DNA of 64,000 nt from Pseudomonadota bacterium (GCA_021783855.1 JAJXTL010000001.1:4838-68837), one strand, 5' to 3'; shown: positions 37,454 through 46,971, counted from the stretch's first letter. Made by a program: numbers and translations. The notes: a model not told the origin generated them from the letters alone.

Positions 37454-38185
37454 TCAGAATTGTTCGTTCTCACCCAGATAGCGCCACTGTCCGGCAGGCA
37501 GCAGGCCCAGTTTTACCTTGCCGATGCGGATGCGTTTCAAACCGGTGACGGAGAGGCCCACCAGTTCGCACATGCGGCGTATCTGGCGTTTCTTGCCTTC
37601 ACGCAGCACGAAGCGTAGCTGGTCTTCGTTCTGCCAGGAAACCTTGGCGGGTTTCAGGTATTCGCCGTCCAGCTTCAGTCCCTGACAGAGCAGCGCAAGG
37701 CCTGAGGATTCCAGCTTGCCCTGCACGCGCACCAGATACTCCTTGTCCACGGTGGAGTCTTCGCCGATCAGTCGTTTGGCAATGCGCCCATCCTGCGTCA
37801 ATACCAGCAAGCCCTGCGAGTCGATATCCAGACGTCCGGCAGGCGCCAGGCCTAAATGCTGGCTGCGATGAAACTTGATCGGCGAGGGGTCTTCCGCCCA
37901 GTGGGTGGTCTCATCGAACAGGGCGGATGCCGGTTTGTAGCCGTGCTCGGCCTGTCCTGACACGTAACCGACCGGCTTGTTCATCAGGATGGTGACGCGC
38001 TGTTGCTGGACGATCGTCGCGGCGGTGCGCAGGGTGATCTGCTGGTTGGGATAAACCTTGGTGCCCAGCAGGCTGACGGTTTCGCCATCGACATCGACCC
38101 AGCCTTTTTCGATATACGTGTCGGCTTCGCGGCGTGAGCACAGGCCCAGTTCGGACATGCGTTTGGAGAGGCGTACTTTTTCCAT
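37454..38185 (-). CDS. RsuA/RluF-family pseudouridine synthase
   Basis: This enzyme isomerises uridine in rRNA. The 243-residue protein has an S4 domain (residues 5-60, LSKRMSELGLCSRREADTYI), then the synthase core. The catalytic Asp is in GRLDIDSQGLLVLTQDG near residue 115, and KKRQIRRMCELVGLSVTGLK gives the conserved basic motif. The closest type is RluF/RluB-like (23S rRNA), but I cannot name the site. It is convergent with the cys operon. Confidence 0.9.
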   Translation of the reverse strand: MEKVRLSKRMSELGLCSRREADTYIEKGWVDVDGETVSLLGTKVYPNQQITLRTAATIVQQQRVTILMNKPVGYVSGQAEHGYKPASALFDETTHWAEDPSPIKFHRSQHLGLAPAGRLDIDSQGLLVLTQDGRIAKRLIGEDSTVDKEYLVRVQGKLESSGLALLCQGLKLDGEYLKPAKVSWQNEDQLRFVLREGKKRQIRRMCELVGLSVTGLKRIRIGKVKLGLLPAGQWRYLGENEQF

Positions 38186-38433
38186 ATGAATTTATTGCGG
38201 CAATTGTGTCAAGGCGCGATTTAAGCACAAAGCAGCCTGCACGGCGAAATTAAATGCAAAATACGGCACAAATCCTCCCGAATTATGCAGAAATTCTAAA
38301 CCGGTGTTGACTTCAAGATGCCTTTGCGAGTCAGCAGATGCCGGCGTTGCCCCGCACCTTCAACCGAACTGCATCCACTGATTTGCGTTACTGCGTCTGC
38401 TTTCATCGGTGCTCATCATTCATTGCGTCAAAT

Positions 38434-38453
38434 CTGTCTCTTCCGAGAGACAG
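38434..38453. promoter_or_regulatory. GlrR/QseF-like upstream activating site (perfect)
   Basis: CTGTCTC-TTCCGA-GAGACAG is a perfect inverted repeat containing TGTC-N10-GACA (38435-38452). This is the known consensus for GlrR (QseF) sites upstream of sigma-54 promoters. It lies about 190 bases upstream of the opgH sigma-54 promoter, a normal activator distance. Confidence 0.6.
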
Positions 38454-38511
38454 TCATAAATACCTTATTTTTCATAATGTTAACAGCATTGACCGCATAT
38501 TTTTGCAATGG

Positions 38512-38533
38512 GGTGTCGCCGTCAGGCAACACC
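38512..38533. promoter_or_regulatory. GlrR/QseF-like upstream activating site (degenerate)
   Basis: GGTGTCGCCG...CAACACC holds TGTC-N10-AACA (38514-38531), one base off the consensus, with flanking arms GGTGT and ACACC. It is about 100 bases upstream of the sigma-54 promoter and about 60 bases downstream of the perfect site. Confidence 0.45.
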
Positions 38534-38628
38534 TTGCCGCGACCTGGAGTGCTCGCCAACGAATTTTTCCGTTTAAACATAACTAAAAAATATTATTAAT
38601 CAATTAGATAAATACTATAACGCTGTTC

Positions 38629-38645
38629 TGGCCTGATACTTGCTT
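38629..38645 (+). promoter_or_regulatory. Sigma-54 promoter of opgH-opgD
   Basis: TGGCCTGATACTTGCTT has GG at 38630-38631 and GC at 38642-38643, ten bases apart, matching TGGCACG-N4-TTGCW at most positions. It lies 29 bases before the opgH start. The rest of the 38186-38673 gap holds the two activator sites and AT-rich sequence; no gene is supported there. Confidence 0.65.
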
Positions 38646-38673
38646 CAGTGGCGGCAGAACATCACTACATACC

Positions 38674-40575
38674 ATGGACATGAACCGACAAGACACCCTG
38701 ACCGTAACCCGGTCCACGAAGACTGCGCCTCCCATCCATCGCGGCAGCATGTCGCCACGTCCCTGGACTGGCTTCTGGCGCGGCCTTTGGCGGGCACTGT
38801 TTAGCAGAGCTGTTTTAAATCAGGGAGCAGATTATCCTCTTCCCTCCTGGAAAGGGGCTGCTTCTGTGCGTCGAATGGCCTTGACGACGCTCGTAGTCGC
38901 CAGTGCTGCCGTCGCCGCCTGCCTCCTTTACCGCACTGAGACAGTCGGCAGCGCACACCCGGTTCTGCATTTCATTCAGCTGGGGCTGTTTGCTTTGCTG
39001 TTGGGTTGGGTGACGGCGGGTTTTGTGACCGCGCTGATGGGATTATGGGTGCTGTGGCGCCCTGACCCGCATGCACTGTCTCTCGATGTGGCTCGTCGCC
39101 AGGCTTTGAGTCACGATGCACGTACGGCCATCATCATGCCGATCTGCAATGAGCCTGTCGCCTCTGTGTTTGCGGGATTGCGCGCGACCTGCGAATCCCT
39201 GGCGGACAGCGAGGGGGCCGGGCTATTCGATGTATATGTTCTGTCCGACACCTACGACCCCGTCTTGCGCGTCCAGGAGCTGAACGCCTGGTCTGCCCTG
39301 CAAGACCATCTGGGTGATCGTTGCCGTCTATACTACCGGCTGCGCGAGCGCCGCACCCGCCGCAAGGCAGGGAATGTGGCGGATTTCTGCCGCCGCTGGG
39401 GACGTAATTATCGCTACATGGTGGTGCTCGATGCGGACAGCGTGATGACTGGGGAGACCATCACCATGCTGGTTCGCATGATGGAAGCGTACCCGAAAGC
39501 GGGTATCATCCAGACCGCGCCTCGTGCCTGCGGCGTGCAGACCTTGCATGCCCGAGCCCAGCAGTTTGCCGGACGGGTGGTGGGACGTTTGTTCACTGCC
39601 GGTATGATGTATTGGCAATTGGGTGAATCCCATTATTGGGGGCATAACGCCATCATCCGCATCGAACCATTCATGAAGCATTGCGCACTGGCCAAGTTAC
39701 CCGGTTGCGGCGGGCTTTCGGGTGAAATCCTGTCGCACGATTTCGTGGAAGCGGCGCTGATGCGCCGTGCCGGTTATTACACCTGGCTCACCACTGATCT
39801 GGAAGGCAGTTACGAGCAGCAACCATCCAACCTGATGGAAGAACTCCAGCGCGACCGCCGCTGGTGTCAAGGCAATCTGATGAACTTTCGTCTCATCACC
39901 GAGCCGGGTTTCCAGCCCGTTCATCGGGCCATGTTGTTCACGGGCGCCATGGCTTACGTTTCGGCTCCGTTGTGGCTGGGCTTTCTTCTGGTCAGTTTAA
40001 GTTTGCGGCTGCTGGAACCCCACACGGGATCGACAGGACTTTTTGCATATCTGGCAATATCGCCCCAGTTGGAATGGTTGTGGGGGCTAACCCTGACTCT
40101 GTTGTTTTTGCCGCGCGTGCTGGCGGTAGCCGCAATTCTGCTTCGTGGAGAACAGGCGACTTATGGCGGCAGTGCGGCATTGATCAAAAGCTCCATCCTG
40201 GAAGCCATTTTGTCCGCTTTGCAGGCGCCTATCCGCATGATGGCTCATACGCTGTTCGTGGTCACGGCGCTGACCGGACTGAATCTGGAATGGAAGTCTC
40301 CTATGCGTGAAGCACACTCTGTTTTATGGCGCGATGCGCTACTCCGGTTTGTGCCCATCATGATCACTGTTGCCTTGGGTCTGACGGCGACATTTCAAAT
40401 GCATCACGATGCGGTATGGTGGCTGCTGCCCGTAGGCTTGCCCCTGCTACTGGCGGCCCCTCTGACGGTGTTGACCAGCGAATCCCGTTGGGGACTATCA
40501 TTGCGTCGTCGTTTGTGGCTGCTCACGCCGGAAGAGCGCACGACTCCAGTCGTCCTGCTACGTGCTTGGGCATGA
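38674..40575 (+). CDS. opgH: Glucans biosynthesis glucosyltransferase OpgH (MdoH)
   Basis: OpgH polymerises glucose from UDP-glucose into the beta-1,2 backbone of osmoregulated periplasmic glucans, in the inner membrane. The GT2 domain lies at about 130-400: AIIMPICNEPVASVFAGLRA, the DxD in VLDADSVMTGETITM, SHDFVEAALMRRAGY as acceptor-base region and QRDRRWCQGNLMNF (QxxRW type). Membrane segments flank it at about 67-85, 95-120 and then 410-590. At 633 residues it is much shorter than E. coli OpgH (847), lacking long N- and C-terminal tails, as in several other proteobacteria. Confidence 0.93.
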   Translation: MDMNRQDTLTVTRSTKTAPPIHRGSMSPRPWTGFWRGLWRALFSRAVLNQGADYPLPSWKGAASVRRMALTTLVVASAAVAACLLYRTETVGSAHPVLHFIQLGLFALLLGWVTAGFVTALMGLWVLWRPDPHALSLDVARRQALSHDARTAIIMPICNEPVASVFAGLRATCESLADSEGAGLFDVYVLSDTYDPVLRVQELNAWSALQDHLGDRCRLYYRLRERRTRRKAGNVADFCRRWGRNYRYMVVLDADSVMTGETITMLVRMMEAYPKAGIIQTAPRACGVQTLHARAQQFAGRVVGRLFTAGMMYWQLGESHYWGHNAIIRIEPFMKHCALAKLPGCGGLSGEILSHDFVEAALMRRAGYYTWLTTDLEGSYEQQPSNLMEELQRDRRWCQGNLMNFRLITEPGFQPVHRAMLFTGAMAYVSAPLWLGFLLVSLSLRLLEPHTGSTGLFAYLAISPQLEWLWGLTLTLLFLPRVLAVAAILLRGEQATYGGSAALIKSSILEAILSALQAPIRMMAHTLFVVTALTGLNLEWKSPMREAHSVLWRDALLRFVPIMITVALGLTATFQMHHDAVWWLLPVGLPLLLAAPLTVLTSESRWGLSLRRRLWLLTPEERTTPVVLLRAWA

Positions 40576-40636
40576 TAGGCTTTTGCTTATGCCCTGAAGC
40601 GCGGCTTTCTTTCAAATAAAAAGCAAGGTTTTACTC

Positions 40637-42244
40637 ATGTCTGAACTCAATCGTCGCCAATTCCTTGGCTTGCTGGCCACGGCCGCTGCCTCGGCAGCCT
40701 TGCCCTGGTCTGATGCCATGGCGGCTGACACAGGATTGGCACTGGGTATTGCAACTGCTTTTTCCTGGGAGGGATTGATAACGGAAGCCCGTCATCTGGC
40801 AAGGCAAGCCTATCGACCCGCATCTCAACCCAGTGCCGGCGTGCTCGAACAAATCGACTGGGAGGCACACGGGAAAATTCGCTTCAAGCCGGAGGATGCA
40901 CTGTTCTCCGGCGGGCCGGGACAGTATCCCATTGCATTCTTTCATCCGGGACGCTTTTTTCAGTCTCCGGTACAGATGTACCGACTTGATAGTTTTTCTG
41001 ATACAACACAAGATCAGTTTATCGCGCGCGAAATTTTATATGACAAACGCCATTTCAAAATGCCTGCCGACAGCCCCGCTCAACGCCTGGGGGCAGAGAC
41101 TGGATATGCGGGCTTTCGCATTCAGGAAAGTCGGTCCGGCGACCAGTCCAGGCTGGATTGGCAGCATAACGACTGGGCCGCATTTCTGGGTGCATCCTAT
41201 TTTCGCGCCATTGGCGACGAATACCAGTACGGCCTTTCGGCACGGGGCATTGCCATCAACACGGTAGAGCAGAATGCGCCCGAAGAATTTCCCGCCTTCA
41301 CCCGATTCTATTTCGATCCCCCCCAGGAAGGTTCCGACACGATGACCGTTTACGCCCTGCTGGATGGCCCCAGTATTGCCGGCGCCTACCGCTTTGCCAT
41401 GACGCGAGAGGCAGGCGTCGTGATGGACATCGAGGCTAACCTGTTTGTGCGCAAGAATATTGCCCGCTTCGGCATTGCGCCGGCCACGTCGATGTACTGG
41501 TTCTCGGAAAAGGACAAGGCTTTTCAGATTGACTGGCGGCCTGAGGTGCATGATTCGGATGGACTGGCTATGTGGACAGGTGCCGATGAACATATCTGGC
41601 GCCCCCTCATTGCCTCCAGGGAGATGATCAACGTTTCGGCTTTTGCTGACAACAACCCGCGCGGATTCGGCCTGATGCAGCGCGAACGCCATTTCGACGA
41701 GTATCTGGACGCTGTCCATTATGAACGCCGCCCCAGCCTGTGGATTGAACCGCTGGAAGGCTGGGGCGAGGGTTCGGTGCAGTTGGTCGAACTGCTCACG
41801 GAAGAAGAGCTCTACGACAACGTGGTCGCGATGTGGGTGCCGCTTGAAAAAGCCCGTGCGGGTAACAGCTATCGCTTGCGCTACCGCCTGCACTGGCGAG
41901 CGGATGAACCTTTTAAAATCAGTCTGGCGCGCTGTGTGGCGACTCGTATCGGGCGCGGCGGCGAGCCGGCAAAGCGCCCCCCCGGCGCGCATAAATTCGT
42001 GGTGGAATTCAAAGGAGGCGCACTCGATCAGCTTCCGTCGGGCACGATACCCGAAGCGGTGTTGACAGCTACGGGTGGCAGGATCTCGAACGTGATGACC
42101 GAAGCGGTTCCCGACGGCAAACCCGGACACTGGCGCGCCTTTTTTGATTTGGCTGCGCAGGACACCGTTGAAATCCGCCTTTTTCTTAAGGCGGTTTCGC
42201 AAACGCTAACCGAAACCTGGCTCTACCAGTTTCATCCTGCCTGA
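40637..42244 (+). CDS. opgD: Glucan biosynthesis protein OpgD (Tat-exported)
   Basis: This is the periplasmic protein that modifies or trims the glucan backbone. The 535-residue precursor has a Tat signal (NRRQFLGLLATAAASAALPW), which points to OpgD and not Sec-dependent OpgG. Conserved OpgG/D sequence follows: DTGYAGFRIQ-type TGYAGFRIQESRS, FLGASYFRAIGDEYQYGLSA, RGIAINT and LMQRERHFDEYLD. It lies 61 bases after opgH, in the reversed order H then D, and shares the opgH promoter. Its 3' flank to 42446 has no gene. Confidence 0.92.
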   Translation: MSELNRRQFLGLLATAAASAALPWSDAMAADTGLALGIATAFSWEGLITEARHLARQAYRPASQPSAGVLEQIDWEAHGKIRFKPEDALFSGGPGQYPIAFFHPGRFFQSPVQMYRLDSFSDTTQDQFIAREILYDKRHFKMPADSPAQRLGAETGYAGFRIQESRSGDQSRLDWQHNDWAAFLGASYFRAIGDEYQYGLSARGIAINTVEQNAPEEFPAFTRFYFDPPQEGSDTMTVYALLDGPSIAGAYRFAMTREAGVVMDIEANLFVRKNIARFGIAPATSMYWFSEKDKAFQIDWRPEVHDSDGLAMWTGADEHIWRPLIASREMINVSAFADNNPRGFGLMQRERHFDEYLDAVHYERRPSLWIEPLEGWGEGSVQLVELLTEEELYDNVVAMWVPLEKARAGNSYRLRYRLHWRADEPFKISLARCVATRIGRGGEPAKRPPGAHKFVVEFKGGALDQLPSGTIPEAVLTATGGRISNVMTEAVPDGKPGHWRAFFDLAAQDTVEIRLFLKAVSQTLTETWLYQFHPA

Positions 42245-42407
42245 ATTCAATGCGGTTTGATGTGAGGTTCCGTGGGCAGGCTGATTAATCGAAATCTTGA
42301 TATCTGAACGGGCTGAACGTGAAAACATCTTTGAATTACGTATGAGTTAAAGGTATTAAAAAAACGACAGCATAGCTGCGAGGTTTTATCCCATCCCGAT
42401 TGGGCAT

Positions 42408-42422
42408 CATGCAGACTGCATG
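42408..42422. promoter_or_regulatory. Perfect inverted repeat upstream of the DapB-like gene
   Basis: CATGCAG-A-CTGCATG (7-base arms, one-base centre), 25 bases before the ATG at 42447. It could be an operator; no regulator is assigned to it. Confidence 0.35.
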
Positions 42423-42446
42423 AATTACTATATTTTTGGAGTATGA

Positions 42447-43259
42447 ATGAGAGTTGGAATCATTGGTTTCGGTAAAACAGGGAGGGCTGTCGCTTCGGTA
42501 TTGCTGGAGTCTAAAAAGACCAATCTGCAATGGGTGGTTCGTCAGTCGAGATTGCTTGAACACCGTTCTGTTCCCGAGTTCCTGGGGCTTGCATCAGACG
42601 AACCGGGCTTGATTTATACAAAGGACGAATTTACTGCCTCTGAATTACTCGAACGGTATCCTGTTGATGCGATTGTTGATTTCTCCTCAGAAACGGGGTT
42701 GGACTACTACGGTGCAGAGGCCGCAAAACGGGGCATTATCATCGTCAGTGCCGTATCACAATATTCTGACGAGAAAATTGGGTTGATTCACCAACTCGCA
42801 CAGCATACATGTGTACTGCATTCGCCCAATATTACTCTGGGCATTAATTTTCTTCTCATCGCTGCCAAGATACTCAAGAACATTGCACCTTATGCTGATA
42901 TTGAGGTAATTGAGGAGCATTTTAAGGCTAAGTCTGAGATATCAGGTACGGCCAATATCATTGCGCGTGAGCTGAATCTGCCTGAAGAAAGCATTAAGTC
43001 AGTGAGGGCTGGCGGCATAATCGGGGTGCATGAAATTTTGTTTGGTTTTCCTTACCAGACAGTGCGTCTCAAGCATGAGTCCATTACCCGCGAAGCCTTT
43101 GGGAATGGCATTTTGTTTTCGTTGGGAAATTTACAAGGAAAACCGAAGGGGATGTACAGCATGGAAGATTTGCTGCTGCCTTATTTTAAACTGAAAGAAC
43201 CTGAGCCGGAAATTATCACGGCCAGGAAAAAGCCGTGGTGGCAATTTTGGCTCAAGTAA
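42447..43259 (+). CDS. DapB-like NAD(P)-dependent oxidoreductase
   Basis: This is a 270-residue protein with the dihydrodipicolinate reductase fold. The N-terminal nucleotide-binding part is MRVGIIGFGKTGRAVASVLL, and the hinge and catalytic part reads VIEEHFKAKSEISGTANIIA. True DapB has E-x-HH-x-x-K-x-D-x-P-S-G-T-A there; here the second His, the Asp and the Pro are replaced, so it is a divergent paralogue that may not make lysine precursors. The rest (GIIGVHEILFGFPYQTVRLK) still follows DapB. The 3' end is a basic, Trp-rich KKPWWQFWLK. Codon use is more AT-rich than its neighbours, which suggests transfer. Confidence 0.75.
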   Translation: MRVGIIGFGKTGRAVASVLLESKKTNLQWVVRQSRLLEHRSVPEFLGLASDEPGLIYTKDEFTASELLERYPVDAIVDFSSETGLDYYGAEAAKRGIIIVSAVSQYSDEKIGLIHQLAQHTCVLHSPNITLGINFLLIAAKILKNIAPYADIEVIEEHFKAKSEISGTANIIARELNLPEESIKSVRAGGIIGVHEILFGFPYQTVRLKHESITREAFGNGILFSLGNLQGKPKGMYSMEDLLLPYFKLKEPEPEIITARKKPWWQFWLK

Positions 43260-43381
43260 CAGGGAAGTATTATTAACTATGCCGATGTTCAGGAGGCCAT
43301 TTCCTGCTGGCCATCAACGTGCAGAAAGTTAAATTTTTTTCTTGAGTTGTGGTTATTTTTATGTCTCTGAATGGCAACGCT

Positions 43382-44761
43382 TTACGTCGGCAAGTTTTGG
43401 GATTGTCTGATCAACGAAGGATCGAGCTGGTGTTTTTGCAGTAACTTGTAAAATTCAGTACGGTTTCTCTTTGATAGTTTTGCCGCCTGAGTGACGTTTC
43501 CTTCCGTGATTTTGAGAATGCGGATTAAATAATCTCGTTCAAAACGTTTTTTTGCCTCCTCAAGCGAAACCAGCATTCCTTCTTCCTGATGAATGGTATG
43601 TTGAACCAGCACCGACGAGATCAGCGGTGTCGTACACAGGACTACGCTTTGTTCGACGACATTCAGAAGTTGCCTGACATTGCCTGGCCATGGCGCCTTG
43701 ATCAGGGTTTCCATTGCTTCCAGAGAAAACCCATTGATTTTCCGGTTATATTTTTCGGAAAGAATCGATAGAAAATACATGGCCAGTAGCGGAATATCTT
43801 CTCTGCGCTGGGACAGCGGGGGCATTGCCAGTTCTACGACGTTGAGGCGGTAATAGATGTCCTCACGGAAGTTGCCCGCTGCAATTTCCGCTTTCAGATC
43901 GCGGTGGGTCGCAGAGATGATACGCACATCAAGAGGTATGATTTGCGTGGAACCGACGGGGGTCACCTGCCTTTCCTGGAGCACGCGCAACAGTTTGCTT
44001 TGCAGCGTAAGGGGCATATCGCCAATTTCATCCAGAAAGATAGTGCCGCCTATCGCCGACTGAAACAATCCCTTGTGATCGCGGACGGCGCCCGTGAATG
44101 CTCCTTTGGCATGTCCGAAGAGTTCAGATTCAAGCAGCTGTTCGGGAATGGCGGCACAGTTGATGGCTACAAATTGGCGCTGAGATCGCTGACTTGCATT
44201 GTGTATGGCGCGTGCAAGCAACTCCTTGCCGGTTCCGCTGTCACCCCGGATCAGCACGCTCGCATCTCCTTCAGCCACCAGCTTGGCCTTGCTCAAAACA
44301 TCTTCCATTGCGCCGCTTTGGGTAACGATGTTTGCGCGCCAGTTGTCGGTTCCCGAGGGCGCGGCAGCAGACGAAAACTGGAGCGCTCTTGCGATATGGT
44401 CCAGCAGCACCCCGCTGTCGAACGGTTTGGTCAAATAACCGAACAGGCCGCGCTGCGTGGCACTGACGGCATCCGGGATGGTGCCGTGTGCGGTCAGCAT
44501 GATGACGGGGAGTGCGGGAAAGTTTTTATGTATATGCTCAAACAGAGCCATTCCGTCCATGCCATGCATGCGCATATCGGTTATTACGAGCTGGGGTCTT
44601 CTCATCTCCATGGATTTGATCGCAGCATCGGCACTGTCTGCCGATTCGACCTCGAATCCTGCGGAGACAAGCCGCATGGACAGCAGCTGTAACAAGTCTG
44701 CATCATCGTCTACGATCAATATTCTATGGGGAGGTGAAGTTGTTCGTGGCGACGCGTTCAT
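43382..44761 (-). CDS. glrR: Sigma-54 response regulator GlrR/QseF
   Basis: This is a 459-residue NtrC-type activator. The receiver domain (about 12-125) has the phosphorylated Asp in VITDMRMHGMDGMALFE. The AAA+ domain has Walker A GDSGTGKE, the sigma-54-contact loop GAFTGA in FGHAKGAFTGAVRDHKG, and GGTIFLDEIGDMP. A Fis-type HTH ends it (GNVTQAAKLSKRNRTEFYKL). With the kinase and QseG it forms the known trio. It likely activates the sigma-54 promoter of opgH by the TGTC-N10-GACA sites there. Confidence 0.93.
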   Translation of the reverse strand: MNASPRTTSPPHRILIVDDDADLLQLLSMRLVSAGFEVESADSADAAIKSMEMRRPQLVITDMRMHGMDGMALFEHIHKNFPALPVIMLTAHGTIPDAVSATQRGLFGYLTKPFDSGVLLDHIARALQFSSAAAPSGTDNWRANIVTQSGAMEDVLSKAKLVAEGDASVLIRGDSGTGKELLARAIHNASQRSQRQFVAINCAAIPEQLLESELFGHAKGAFTGAVRDHKGLFQSAIGGTIFLDEIGDMPLTLQSKLLRVLQERQVTPVGSTQIIPLDVRIISATHRDLKAEIAAGNFREDIYYRLNVVELAMPPLSQRREDIPLLAMYFLSILSEKYNRKINGFSLEAMETLIKAPWPGNVRQLLNVVEQSVVLCTTPLISSVLVQHTIHQEEGMLVSLEEAKKRFERDYLIRILKITEGNVTQAAKLSKRNRTEFYKLLQKHQLDPSLIRQSQNLPT

Positions 44762-45306
44762 GGCTGGTCTCGGTGAGTCTGATTAATTTCAAAGTCCTTG
44801 ATGGCGTCGATTTTTCCCTGAAGAGATTTGGCATGGGCCTTTTCAGTTGCGAGTGCTTTTGCAAGATCGCTCAATGCCTCGTCTGTTTGTTCCTGCCTGG
44901 CAAGCAGCATACCCAGCAGGAGGGCAAATTCATGCAGATCGGATGGAGAGGCTGTGGTGCTGTCGGGCAAGGTTTTCAGAAGATCGATTGCCGCTGCGGT
45001 GTCGTGGAAAGGATTGTTGGGCAAGGTCAGCAGTATCGCCAATTTGATGCGATCACGGTTGCTTCCGGTTGTCGAGAAGTTCAGGCTGATAGTATTGTAT
45101 TCACGGGCGATGTCAGGCGCGGGTAGCCCGCGAAGGAGAGAATAGTATCGTATGACTTCATTGAGTCTGAGGTCGGTATCCGGGGGTGGAGGGCAGGAAA
45201 CGACATCCGGAACAGGCTGGTGAGCGGTCACGCTGGCACATCCGGCAAGCGTGGTCGTCACCGCGAGCGCACTCAGTATCAGGATTATCCGAATCTTGCT
45301 CTTCAT
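44758..45306 (-). CDS. qseG: QseG-like outer-membrane lipoprotein
   Basis: This is a 182-residue lipoprotein (signal LAVTTTLAGCASV, lipidated Cys near 23) lying between the kinase and regulator genes with four-base overlaps on both sides. In E. coli, QseG binds the GlrK sensor and is needed for its activity. Visible features are a PPPPDTDLRLNEVIRYYSLL helix and a C-terminal helical stretch (ALSDLAKALATEKAHAKSLQ). Assignment rests on context and the QseG-like order, and less on clear sequence similarity. Confidence 0.7.
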   Translation of the reverse strand: MKSKIRIILILSALAVTTTLAGCASVTAHQPVPDVVSCPPPPDTDLRLNEVIRYYSLLRGLPAPDIAREYNTISLNFSTTGSNRDRIKLAILLTLPNNPFHDTAAAIDLLKTLPDSTTASPSDLHEFALLLGMLLARQEQTDEALSDLAKALATEKAHAKSLQGKIDAIKDFEINQTHRDQP

Positions 45307-46778
45307 TCTGTAGCCGTGATGTGATTCAGCGGAAAGATTACCCGGAAGCAGGTGCCTTCGTGATGTTCAGTCAACTCGATCGTTCCGCCGTGTGCCAAAG
45401 TGTATTCGCGAGCTATCGATAAACCGAGTCCTGTTCCTCTGATGTGAGATTGAGGTGCCTTACGCCCCTGATAAAAAGCCTCGAAAATTTTTCCCTTGTC
45501 CAGAGTATCTATACCCGGGCCGAAATCAACTACATCCAGTCTTACGGTATTATCGACGACCGCCGCCTGGATTTTGATGAGCCCGCCAAAGGGTGAATAT
45601 TTGATCGCATTGGATAGAAGGTTGTCCACAATAATTTTGAGTTTTTGTTCGTCACACTCCATCGATAAATCAGGACACAGCAGCTCGATTTCCAGCGATT
45701 TATTCGTTATGGACAGATACTGGTCGCGTACGACCATCTCAAGAACCATCTTGAGCGCAACCGTCTGTTTCAGGAGCGCAACTTTTTCGTGCTGAATTGC
45801 GCTGAAGTTTAACAGGTCTTCGATCCTTTTCTGCAACTGAATGCTGTTGGTGAGAAGTATTCCGGCTATTTTGTCCTGCTTGACGGTGAGCTTCCCGGCA
45901 ATGCCTTCCGAGAGAAGATTCGCTCCTTCCCGGATCGAGGTGAGCGGGGTCTTGAGTTCGTGAGAAACATGCTGAAGGAACGTGGATTTTTGATCCTCGA
46001 TTTCCAGCAGGCGCAGGCGCATCCAGTTCAGCCTGTCCCCCAGCTGTTGCAAATCCTGAGGTCCGTCTATCCTGATGGAATTCGACAGATTTCCATTTCC
46101 CATGGATCGGATCGCCTCATCAATTTGCCGGATGGGTCTGGTAATCAATATGGAGAATCCGAAAGCCAGAAAGATCACAAAGGGTATCAGTCCGGCCAGC
46201 AGCCAGACGATATTTCTGTTTGCCTGATCAGCCATCCCCTGCATCGCTGCCACTTCCCGTTCAATTGGCGCATCGCCATGGTTGAGAAAGGCTTGAGTCG
46301 ATTCCATCAGAGGAGAGAAGTCTATATGCCATTGGCCCGTTTTTTTCTGAGACTGAGAGATTTTCGTCACATCGCGAAAAATTGCCGATTCGGCAGAGTC
46401 TATAACTTGCAAAAGCTGGCTTTGCCTGGAAGTGAGCGGGAGTGTATAAAGATTTTGCAGGGTGTCTCTGAACTTTTCGTGGCTTTGGTAATAATTTTTT
46501 AACAAAGAGCTGTCTGCCAGAATAGACGACAGTTTTACGCTGTGTTCCATCGTTGCCGCATGCTCAATCAAGGTGCGGCTAAAATGTGCGATCCGCTCCG
46601 CCTTGTAGACTACCTGTCGGTTTTGTTTTGAAAGCTGGTTAATGGATGCTGCGCTGTATACGAGCGAAAGGATCAACGGCAGGGAGGCCAGCAGAAAACC
46701 GGCTAAAATCAGTCCGGAAAAAGATTTTGGGTGCCACCCCAACAGTTTTTTGAAGGAGGCGGTGAGTTTATTGCTCAT
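45303..46778 (-). CDS. glrK: Sensor histidine kinase GlrK/QseE
   Basis: This is a 491-residue inner-membrane kinase. It has two membrane helices (about residues 22-42 and 177-197) flanking a periplasmic sensor domain, then HAMP (about 200-250), the H-box FLQHVSHELKTPLTSIREG with the phosphorylated His, N-box DNLLSNAIKYSPFG and the G-box DFGPGIDTLDKGKIFEAFYQ. The kinase half is typical of GlrK. The start is taken at MSNKLTAS (46778); a further in-frame start at 46826 is possible. It leads the glrK-qseG-glrR operon. Confidence 0.9.
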   Translation of the reverse strand: MSNKLTASFKKLLGWHPKSFSGLILAGFLLASLPLILSLVYSAASINQLSKQNRQVVYKAERIAHFSRTLIEHAATMEHSVKLSSILADSSLLKNYYQSHEKFRDTLQNLYTLPLTSRQSQLLQVIDSAESAIFRDVTKISQSQKKTGQWHIDFSPLMESTQAFLNHGDAPIEREVAAMQGMADQANRNIVWLLAGLIPFVIFLAFGFSILITRPIRQIDEAIRSMGNGNLSNSIRIDGPQDLQQLGDRLNWMRLRLLEIEDQKSTFLQHVSHELKTPLTSIREGANLLSEGIAGKLTVKQDKIAGILLTNSIQLQKRIEDLLNFSAIQHEKVALLKQTVALKMVLEMVVRDQYLSITNKSLEIELLCPDLSMECDEQKLKIIVDNLLSNAIKYSPFGGLIKIQAAVVDNTVRLDVVDFGPGIDTLDKGKIFEAFYQGRKAPQSHIRGTGLGLSIAREYTLAHGGTIELTEHHEGTCFRVIFPLNHITATE

Positions 46779-46971
46779 TGCGATGGGTGTGCTAATCGGT
46801 TGTGGCGCATGTCGTGAAAACGGCAATAAATTCGCAGACGGTTGCTGATCTTACCACTTCCGAAATGGCTGATAACAGAAAATCATGAATGAAGGACATA
46901 TCCCGGGTGGTAATTTGCAACCCGTCAATACCATCGGTGCCGCGCTACGTTGATACACCCGCAGATAAAGT

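Noticed and set aside
38318..38599. ORF of 93 residues upstream of opgH
   Set aside because: It crosses the regulatory sites and has no ribosome site or recognisable sequence.
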